Positions 22,915-31,410 of a DNA stretch of 64,000 nucleotides are shown here, in pieces. The notes under the pieces were generated by a model, which saw only the letters and a program-made list of their open reading frames with translations, ran no database searches and was not told the DNA's origin. Numbering within the stretch: the stretch's first letter is position 1; each line of letters begins with the position of its first letter. The position numbers were made by a program, and so were the translations under genes. Where the stretch lies: contig NW_008806283.1 of NCBI RefSeq assembly GCF_000400465.1, positions 366,570 through 430,569 on the forward strand, in the 5' to 3' direction. Origin of the DNA: Wallemia ichthyophaga EXF-994 (lineage: Eukaryota > Basidiomycota > Wallemiomycetes > Wallemiales > Wallemiaceae).

Positions 22915-25721
22915 ATGAGCAGCTCAAATTTCACAGATCGCTCTAGGGAATCGATTACCCTCGCAATACAATTAGCCAGAGAGAACAACAACGCTCTCAT
23001 TTACCCTGCACACATAGCTAGCATACTCCTTAATGACCCCACTCGGCCTGAGGGCGCAGCCCCTTCTCTATTCGCTACTGCCCTCGAAAGAGCTGGCGTA
23101 GATAAGCAATCAGCCAACAGAGAACTCCAGAAGCTTATCGTAAAGATCCCTGTCCAAGATCCTCCTCCAGACGATATAACCCTGTCTACAGCTGCAGGCA
23201 AGATTATCAGACGAGCTGAGGAAGTTATGAAAAATCAACATGATTCCTTTGTCGCACAGGATCATCTCATAATCGCTCTCCTTGAAGACAGCGCTATCCT
23301 TCAAGCACTCAAGAACGTTGGACTCAGCAGCACTAAAACTGTTGAAAATGCTCTCAATCAACAGAGAGGCGGAAGAAGAGTTGACAGACCAAATGCCGAA
23401 GATGGTTTCGACGCTCTCAACAAATACGCAACTGACCTCACCGCTGAGGCTGAATCTGGTAGACTTGATCCGGTTATTGGTAGAGATAATGAGATCAGAA
23501 GAGGTTAGTTGGTAATCTTTGACTCTTTCATCCAAACTAACATTTGTATAGTTATTAGAGTCCTTTGTAGACGCACTAAATCCAACCCAGTACTTATCGG
23601 TGAGCCTGGTGTCGGTAAAACTGCTGTTGTCGAAGGATTAGCACAACGTATTGTCAATAGGGATGTACCTGCAAGTCTCCTTGGCAAGCTATTTTCATTA
23701 GACGCAGGTGCTCTAATGGCAGGTGCAAAGTACAAGGGCGAGTATGAAGAGCGCGTCAAGAGTGTTCTCGATGAAATTGAAAAGTTAGGCGATCAAGGCA
23801 ACCCAGTTATACTCTTCTGTGACGAAATTCATCTTCTCATGGCTGGATCTGGCGATAGCTCAGGTGGTATGGATGCTGCAAACCTCTTCAAGCCAATGCT
23901 GGCACGTGGTAAAATCAGACTCATAGGTGCAACCACTCTCAATGAATTCAGACAACACATAGAAAAGGATGCAGCATTCGAGAGACGTTTGCAGCAAGTA
24001 ATGGTTAACGAGCCATCAGTTAACGAATCTATCACCATTCTTAGAGGTATTTCACATAAATTGGAGGTGCACCACGGTGTGCGTATTCTAGATTCCGCTT
24101 TGGTGGCCGCATCGACTCTTGCGAGACGCTACCTTACCGGACGTAAGTTGCCTGACGCAGCTATCGACTTGATAGATGAAGCATGTGCCGGTGTGCGCGT
24201 CGCTCGTGAAACGGTACCCGAACAGGTCGATCAGCTCGAAAGATCCAAACTGCAATTGGAGGTCGCCATTCACGCACTATCTAGAGAGAGTGACAAGGAA
24301 AGCAAGGCGAATCTTGAAGAAGCTAGAAAATCAGTTGCTGCAATCGACGAAGAATTGAAACCTATGAAAGCTGCCCACGAAGCATCTAAATTCCGCGACG
24401 AAGAAATTAACGAAGCGAGACGTAAAGTTGAAGATCTCACATCCAAAGCAGATGCAGCAGAACGTCGCTACGACTTGGCGACGTCCTCGGATATCAGATT
24501 CTACGCCATCCCTGATCTCCAAAAGAAGATTGAGCAGATGGAACAGAAAAAGAATGAAGATGAAGCAGCTGAGGGTCAGGAAACTTCTATAGTCACACCA
24601 GATCAGATTGGTGAGGTTGTCGCTAGATGGACAGGTGTTCCAGCTACGCGTATCCAGACTACCGAAAAGGAGAAACTTCTCAGACTGGAGAAACTTCTGA
24701 GCAAGAATGTGGTAGGACAACCGGAAGCAGTGAAAAGTGTCGCGAATGCCATACGTCTTTCAAGGTCGGGTTTGTCTAATGCCCAACGTCCAATCGCCAG
24801 CTTCCTCTTCTGTGGTCCATCGGGTACTGGTAAAACATTGCTGTCTAAGCAACTCGCTCAGCTACTCTTTGACAGCGAGCAGGCAATGATGAGGATTGAC
24901 AGTTCAGAGTTTAGCGAGAAGCACTCCATCTCACGCCTTATCGGTGCACCACCAGGATACGTTGGTCACGGTGAAGGTGGTCAACTCACCGAATACGTCA
25001 GGCGTAAGCCTTACTCTGTCATATTGATTGATGAGATCGAGAAGGCTTGCAGAGAGTTCATAGTTCTCCTCCTCCAAATACTCGACGAGGGTAGATGCAC
25101 AGATGGTCAGGGCCGTACTGTCAACTTTAACAACTGCGTCTTGATCATGACGTCTAACCTCGGTGCATCCCACTTGGCAGAATTGGCCGGAGATGATGGC
25201 GGAGCCCCAACGGAAGCTAAAGGGCTTGTCATGGGTGCAGTTCAAGGCCATTTCCCTCCAGAGTTTATCAATCGTATTGTGAGTGCGACGTGAGAGTAGC
25301 TGAGACAAACTAACATGCTTACTAGGACGAAATAATTATTTTCAGAAACTTAGCACTCGGCGATGTGAGAAGAATAGTCGACATACGCCTCGACGAGATA
25401 CAAAAACGGATGAAAGCAAACGGGAAGAACATCAAGATGATCGTTGATGAGGCGGCGAAGCACTACCTCGCATCAGTTGGCTTTAACCCAATCTACGGTG
25501 CTAGACCATTGAACCGTTCCATCCAGCAAGAGATACTGACACCACTATCCTCGCTCATTCTCGCAGAGAGGGTTCTAGACGGTGAGAGCGTCGAGATAAG
25601 TTTCGATCCACCACGCAACCGTCTTTTCGTGAAACCTAATCACGAAGGAGTGGTGGATATGGATGAGGATGATGACGATGATGATTACGACGATGATGTT
25701 GAAATCGAAGAGCTGCAGTGA
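22915..25721 (+). CDS. HSP104: Hsp104 disaggregase (ClpB/HSP100 AAA+ ATPase)
   Basis: Hexameric AAA+ unfoldase that works with Hsp70/Hsp40 to dissolve aggregates. Exons 22915-23503, 23552-25278, 25326-25721; 903 residues against 908 in yeast. N-domain (residues 1 to about 160), then NBD1 with Walker A GEPGVGKT spanning the region after intron 1, Walker B ILFCDEIH, a coiled-coil middle domain, and NBD2 with Walker A GPSGTGKT near residue 617, Walker B ILIDEIE and pore loop GYVGHGEG. The C-terminus is strongly acidic ([14 protein letters not shown] then EELQ), as in cytosolic fungal Hsp104 and unlike mitochondrial Hsp78. No targeting sequence is seen. Heat control is supported by the upstream element. 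Confidence 0.97.
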
Positions 25722-25832
25722 GGAGCATATGCAGTAGCTTAAGCGCACAAGGAATGAAATAGCCACGTTAGAATAATGACTGCAACTTGTATAACATAAA
25801 GAGATATTTAAATTCATTTACAGAAATTTAAT

Positions 25833-26561
25833 CTACTTGCTCATAACATTGCTTACATAGTGCTTGATGTTGCTGAAGCTGTCGAATGGAGTGTAAGGGA
25901 TATTCTGCGCGGTGCAGTACTTTTCGAGGTCTTTCCCTTCACGAACGAAGAGGTGATCTGCGTGCTTAGCAGCGCTCATATCACTAACACCGTCACCAGA
26001 GAAAAAGAGAGTTGGAGGATTAGCGAGGTCTCTGTAAGGGAGAATAGCCTTAGATTTGTCATGACCGAAACCAGATTCTGGATGTCTGAAGACGATTTCC
26101 CAATCTTTACCTTCATCATCGTTAAATTTGACATCATTTGAAATTATGTCGATCGTTTTGGCTTCCTCCTCGCCGATCAATTTAGATAACACGCTTCTAA
26201 TGAAAGGTGCCATTCCACTAGAGACAATGACAACCGGTATCTTTTGCTCCTTGGCCCAGAAATAGAAATCTTTAAATCCGGGATCGAGGACAATATCTCT
26301 CTTGAGTATCTCCATACATTCACCAAATGACTTGACTTTGGAAACTCCCCTGAGCATCTCGTAGAATGCATCGCGGAAGTTGATACGATGTGCAAGTATC
26401 TCCACACTCAACTTTTCCCTGTTTTCCTTGCCCATTCCGTAGTTATCGATCAGATAGTCATTCGAGTCGGCTGTTGTGATTGTGCCATCCCAGTCGCTGA
26501 GGTAGACGAATGGTCCTTCTTTGATGATGACGTCGGATGATCCTGGCAGTGGTGTGGACAT
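25833..26561 (-). CDS. PYP1: HAD-superfamily phosphatase, Pyp1/YNL010W-like
   Basis: Single-exon gene, 242 residues. Motif I is LSDWDGTITT with nucleophile D23 and acid D25; motif II is VVIVSSGM; motif III/IV is FFSGDGVSDMSAAKHAD. This pattern and length fit the PHOSPHO/MtnX-type group that includes yeast YNL010W (Pyp1), reported to act on polyol phosphates. Substrate is not readable from sequence. It converges with HSP104, with 111 bp between stop codons. Confidence 0.82.
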   Translation of the reverse strand: MSTPLPGSSDVIIKEGPFVYLSDWDGTITTADSNDYLIDNYGMGKENREKLSVEILAHRINFRDAFYEMLRGVSKVKSFGECMEILKRDIVLDPGFKDFYFWAKEQKIPVVIVSSGMAPFIRSVLSKLIGEEEAKTIDIISNDVKFNDDEGKDWEIVFRHPESGFGHDKSKAILPYRDLANPPTLFFSGDGVSDMSAAKHADHLFVREGKDLEKYCTAQNIPYTPFDSFSNIKHYVSNVMSK

Positions 26562-27447
26562 GTTGATTTGAGTTGCTGAGTTTATTACTTGTTTGGCGTT
26601 GGAGTGAAAGAGGCGCGCTCAGGGCGTCAAACGCGTCATCATCGCCTCAGCAGCAGTAAGCTGCAACCATTTTATCTATTAAAATAACAAACATTACTTA
26701 TATTTCTCAAATTATTTCTATTCACCTTATCATTCTGCCCTCCCGCATATATTAGCGGCGCTGGTGAGCAGCGTCACTTATCTTGCTATCTATATCTATA
26801 TCTATATCTACTTTCAATCTGCTGCCTGTTTAACCATCAGCTATCCGGGGAATATGCCGTGAATACTACCTCCAGCCAGGCATACAACTGGCTATGAATA
26901 TAGGTTTTACCATGTCCTACAATCCAAATCCAATGTCAAAGTCAATTCACAAACCTTGTATTTTTCTAGTTTCTGAGCTCAAACTTCTATTAAAGATGTT
27001 GTCAGCGAATTCATTTGTCATGAACTGCCCAACAGCGTATGTACTCCTAAGAACACAATGCCTTAATGCCTTTCTCAACATTCTACATCATCTAAGCCAT
27101 TACTGTAGCAGCTGCTGTGCCGTCTCCGTCGTGACATACGCTCTAAGCCGCAGTAAGGTGTATGTTCCGGATTCGACTGAAGAAACCGCATTCTTTGATT
27201 CTCATATATGTAACTTAAAAGGCTATTCAACGTGCTCAAAACAGCAACCAATCAAATTACGCATATAAGTAAATTGATGATGATGATGAAATTAAATATA
27301 TTGTTAAGACAATACAAAAGTAATAACTGCGTCCATCAATACTTCCTAAAGTGTTGTATTTGAGAGAAGTGTTGATTAGAGTGGAAGTGTTTCTTGACTT
27401 ATGTCGTAAAATAATTGGTGCCTCGTGTTTCTTCGAAAAATTTCTAG
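26562..27447. other. Gene-poor region upstream of the PYP1-like gene
   Basis: About 890 bp with no convincing gene. It holds the promoter of the minus-strand phosphatase gene near 26562-26700, a short TATC/TATATC microsatellite, and AT-rich sequence. An open stretch at 26894-27268 (124 codons, plus) has a Cys/Ser/Leu-rich composition unlike neighbouring genes and no recognised motif. The 3' end of the LINE remnant begins at 27448. Confidence 0.4.
26787..26811. repeat. TCTATA microsatellite
   Basis: About four units of TATCTA/TCTATA in noncoding sequence. It is a simple tandem repeat with no assigned function. Confidence 0.8.
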
Positions 27448-28188
27448 TTACATCGAAACACCTGGATTTCTTGCGCGTGTATTTATTTGTGGTTTGAAAA
27501 ACTCGTATAGGGCTTGTAAAGCTTGCGCAATTTTGAGAATTGGGCCTAGGTCGAACCTTATGTTTAGCTTGACTATTTTTCTTCTTAACGTGATTCTTGC
27601 CATCAAGTGTTTTTTTCTTCAGACGAAGATTCTGTGGGAAATGGTGTCGTCTACGCCGCATGTACTGCATCTCGGTGAGTCTATTATTTTGAATCGATGG
27701 CGATATGACTTAGTTATGAGGAGGTGCCCTGTGCGGAGCTGGGTGGCTAGGCAACTTGTTGCTCGTGGCAAGCCACTGAGTATCTTGGCTGTCTTTGCAG
27801 ACGTCAGCTTGCCTGCCGCCGTTTTTGAGGTGTGAGACATGAGATCAGTCATACGTGAGGCTTCCACCCTGAGCGGGGCTGCGTAGCGCTTGCGCATGCT
27901 GCGTCTCATAGCTGAGAATGAAGTCCTCAGTGCAAAGTCAATAGTTGTGGTATGAGCTGTGGTTGTCCTTTCCTCATTTGCAGTTCTGTCCGCTAATTCC
28001 TTTCCGTAAATTTCAGTATGGCCTGGGATCCAATTCAGGTTGATGACAGGACTTTGGTTTCTTCTAATTGAATTTAGCTTTGTCACCTGCTCAAGTATTC
28101 TCATCACCAGGTATTGACCCGTCTTTGTTGATTGCAGCTGAAACATGGCTGCCAGGGCCGCCTGGTTGTCCATGTGAATGATACTCAT
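27448..28188 (-). mobile_element. Decayed 3' end of a non-LTR retrotransposon (LINE) ORF2
   Basis: The minus-strand frame 28188-27619 encodes the C-terminal half of an RNase H domain as found at the end of LINE polyproteins. HMDNQAALAAM holds the third acidic site and NWIPGHTEIYGKELADRTA the final His/Asp region. RTGHLLITKSYRHRF and a zinc-finger-like segment, RCSTCGVDDTISHRIFV, follow. At 27619-27621 an in-frame TGA sits where the last zinc-ligand Cys is expected. The frame continues 57 codons beyond it to a TAA at 27448, still LINE-like. No reverse transcriptase lies upstream, so the copy is 5'-truncated and dead. No target-site duplication or poly(A) tail was identified. Confidence 0.75.
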
Positions 28189-28292
28189 TTACAATGAATC
28201 GCCAGACAGCGTCGGTTAGTAAATAAATTTTTCACTTCATGACTATAGACGAGACACGTATATATTTCTAGAATCAATCCGTACATTATAAG

Positions 28293-28374
28293 TCGTGTAT
28301 GGTGTAGTGGTTATCATATCGGTTTTTCACTTGAAAGACCACCGAAGAGCCGGGTTCGATTCCCGGTACGCGAA
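28293..28374 (+). tRNA. tRNA-Glu (anticodon TTC) with a short intron
   Basis: A 7-bp acceptor stem pairs TCGTGTA with TACGCGA. The D arm contains GTGTAGTGGTTA and the anticodon stem is TCGGT/ACCGA. The T arm is CCGGG-TTCGATT-CCCGG, and the variable loop has 4 nt. Internal box A (TGGTGTAGTGG) and box B (GGTTCGATTCC) match Pol III consensus. The mature loop reads TT-TTC-A-C, giving Glu. About 10 extra bases, CTTGAAAGAC, lie after the position 3' of the anticodon, the standard site of nuclear tRNA introns. Part of it (GAAA) can pair with the anticodon loop, as in pre-tRNA splicing substrates. The discriminator base is A. Confidence 0.9.
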
Positions 28375-28376
28375 CA

Positions 28377-28389
28377 TTTTTGCCTTTTT
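28377..28389 (+). terminator. Pol III terminator of tRNA-Glu
   Basis: Two runs of five T (28377-28381 and 28385-28389) begin 2 bp after the tRNA, as expected for RNA polymerase III termination with a back-up site. Confidence 0.8.
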
Positions 28390-28902
28390 AAAATAATACA
28401 TAATGTTCTCTTAAGTTTTTCATTAATAGCCTTGAGATGTTTTTCACATTGTTATTCAGATGAACGTAGTTTTTGTTGAAATATAACTATGCAACCTGAC
28501 ATTGTCTTGAACGGTTTGAAAAAACACACTAGGGCTAAAAAGAACCTTCACGTCGTGCAAAAGGCACTTTTTTCGAGCAATTGTCGTCCAGTATAGTAGT
28601 CAGATAGCGATATAGTCAAGGTTTTACAAGCGCTCTAATACTTTATTAAATATAAATCATACGTACGACGAAAATGAGATAACGCGCTTTTGAAGAGGGA
28701 GAGTCTATAAGTCTGTGATTGCTGCGTCTATTGCATAGTCTATAATGAATGGACCAATCTAATACTTCTGAATATTTGTGTGGTTGATGCCAGAATGCCA
28801 TGCCTTGAAATGCGAGTTAATATAAGTTAATTTAAATGCCGATAAATGTTATTGTAGTAATGTCAATGAGAGAATTATGTGTCAAGCGTCACGTGCCACG
28901 CG
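28390..28902. other. Noncoding AT-rich stretch between tRNA-Glu and PDE2 3' end
   Basis: About 510 bp, AT-rich, with no open frame of protein-like composition, no tRNA-like fold and no repeat recognised by eye. It probably contains the PDE 3' UTR at its right end. Confidence 0.4.
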
Positions 28903-31108
28903 TTACGGGCTAGAGAAAGGTGATGTCGGCCAACTAACTCTATACTGACCATGTCTCGATCCAGCTCTTGTGCTATCGTCATCGTCATCTTTGTTAGCTG
29001 ATACTGCAAGTGCTTGCGGTAGTGAAAGCGGGAACAGTTGTCTAAAACGAGGATCAAATGCTGTGACGCTTTGTGTCGATGGAGGTGCTGTTGAAGAAGG
29101 TTTACTCATATCATTTATTATCTTTGACTCAGTCTGACGCATAATGTTGGAATCGTCAGTTGAGATTGATGATGATCTTCTCGGTATTGGGATTGGCTTC
29201 GAAGATGACGACCTCCGACTGAATTGCAGATTGATTTCAGGTGATGGGCTCATCATTGGCGAGGACCCTGCACAGCAAGATCCTGCAAACCTGTGATGAG
29301 GATTTGCACCTGATATCGAGGATCTGTGTGAACTTATGCCACTGATACCACCACCCTGGCTTGAAAACGACACATTTCTTGACATTGCCAGCGGTGAAGG
29401 TTGTGAGGGTTGTGGAGGGGATGCTTGCTCCGTTCTCTTCAACCATCTATATCGGTTCTTCTGACAGTGTTCCAAAACACCATTCAGTTCTGTAATTACG
29501 GTAAGCCTGAAGATGAATTAAGCGGGTAGTTGACCCACCTGGCAAGAAGTCGACTAAAACCTGGAACAGCGGCTGAACAAACATATCGATAAAGCCAACT
29601 TGAGATTTAGCTTGTGAGACTGGATCAGCACTACTAAATACAGTGACAGGCAAGCTGAGCTGTGTCTCTAAAGCAGCCTGTTTAGCCCATTCTTCAAGTA
29701 AAGCCTTAGACCAATGTTCGCAAACGTGGTACGGACGAGCAGGATTACTGATATCAGCACATTTTATCAGAGCTTGCAAAAGCAGAGTTCTATCTAAAGT
29801 ATCATTGCTTTCTTTGCCTTTCAAGATACGGTCGCGCATCTCTGAAAGCATCTTCATAAAATCGAAGTGCAGACTCATGTCTGTAGCCAAAACAGTCTTT
29901 GACATCAAGTTGCGAAACTGTTTAGCATCGTGACTGCCTACTCCATCATTTGTCGGTGTTGTTGGGGTCGATGGGGAGTTTGGGGTTGCAGTAGCCATCG
30001 CTGTTACATCTGATTCAACCTTGGCTGAAGCTCTCCTCATTGCATTTCCATCATTCTCTTCATGCTTTGGCTCGTATTGACTTTTTGTTATATTGATTAC
30101 GTCAAATGGCGTGAGCGATGAATTTGAAGAAGCACCAATGAGAAATCCGAGATTGTGTTTCCTGAGTAACTGTACGAGCAATATGCAATGCATATTCTCT
30201 AGAACTGACTTGGATTGATAGATTTCAGAGAGCGGGGTTTGAGCATTGTTCATGAAGGTATTATTCAAACCGGGGTGACCGACGTCGTGACCAATAGCAG
30301 AAACAAGTAGAGAGAGAACATCCCAGTCTGAAAGGAGCTTTGAGGCCAGACCATCTTCAGACCTTGACCACGGTTCTTTAGTGGTGAGCGTGTCGATCGG
30401 AGGAACGACCTTCAACATGACCAAAAAAGAGTAAGTTGCTTGTAAAACGTCAATAGCGTGGGTGTAGTTGTGATAAGCATTAGGAGCGCTGTATGACTTG
30501 CGAACGGCTATCAAGAAGGAACTGAATTGTGATAACTTGAGGTGCCTTAAAGACGGTAACTGAAGAGAAGACTCCAAGATGATAACAGCGCAATGAAAGA
30601 GTTCTTCTTTATTCAGGGCGAGAGGTTGAAACGCCCAAGTAGACAGCTTATGAATCAGATAAGCTTTGTTGGGAATTTCAATAGAGTCCTCAGAATTTGA
30701 GCGCTCGTCAAGCTTCTTGAGCTCTTCTTCCTCCTCCTCCTCGTTTAGGTGCTTAGACTTCTTGAACAAATCCCCGATAAGCTCACCCAGGCCATCGTTT
30801 GTGTCTTTGTTGGATCTAGCCAGACCACCGACATCGACAGATTTCCTGCGATTGTCGATAGCCTCGTAAACGTTGAGTGTGTTGAAGCATATTGGGATAG
30901 TCTTTGTGGTGCTTGCAGAAGGCTGTTGGCCCGTAGCCCGTAATAGCGCGCGGTCTGAATTGCTCATTGCAGATCTAAACGGGATTTGCTGAGTTGTTTG
31001 AGTCGTTTGAATCGGTTGCTTTGGTGATGTGCCAGGGCTCGGACAATCATCCGAATTATGTGTAATATCATAATTATTCGGGAATTTATAGTCATTTAGC
31101 TCATTCAT
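28903..31108 (-). CDS. PDE2: High-affinity cAMP phosphodiesterase (class I PDEase)
   Basis: Hydrolyses cAMP to AMP and so limits PKA signalling. Exons 29539-31108 and 28903-29489; 718 residues. The metal-binding HD-type core is intact: YHNYTHAIDVLQ (about 212-223), AIGHDVGHPGLNN (271-283), VLATDMSLH (407-414) and ALIKCADISNPARP (446-459). A low-complexity insert of about 60 residues, rich in Thr/Pro/Asn, sits inside the catalytic domain. An N-terminal region of about 150 residues and a Ser-rich C-terminal tail of about 150 residues flank it. PKA-type RRxS sites occur at 87-90 (RRKS), 358-361 (RRAS) and twice in the tail (RRSS). The intron joins LPE with LNGVLEHC. Confidence 0.92.
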
Positions 31109-31410
31109 CTTGAGTGATGGTGTGAGCTGAGCACACTTCGCACGCTGCGAGATAAACTTGGTGGGATTCGCCTTAAAAATTTAGCGCAATTCTTTGAATT
31201 AATTTGCTGATTTACTTGCTGCAAATCTACTTAAATCTTGTGCTTGCTGCTCTATCTCTTTCCCTCGGTAGCTGGCATCGCTACAGACATCCCAGCGAGA
31301 TAGAAACGTTGGCAGATCTTTACTTGTAATAATCACCACACTATTCACTTGTATATCTCTCCATCTCCCCATCTCCACGCTTGCTTCTTCTTCCATCACG
31401 TCCATCTCAA
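31109..31410. promoter_or_regulatory. Divergent promoter region, PDE2 / NUP98
   Basis: Three hundred bases between opposite start codons. It contains AT-rich blocks near 31165-31210 and a pyrimidine-rich stretch (CTCTCCATCTCCCCATCTCC) just before the NUP98 start. No specific factor site is recognised. Confidence 0.35.

Noticed and set aside
26894-27268. 124-codon plus-strand open frame
   Set aside because: Cys/Ser/Leu-rich composition, no motif, no splice support; lies in the gene-poor stretch beside the LINE remnant.
28903-29475. Separate gene for the Ser-rich frame downstream of PDE2
   Set aside because: The splice 29538/29490 joins it in frame to the phosphodiesterase catalytic domain, giving the expected LPELNGVLEH.
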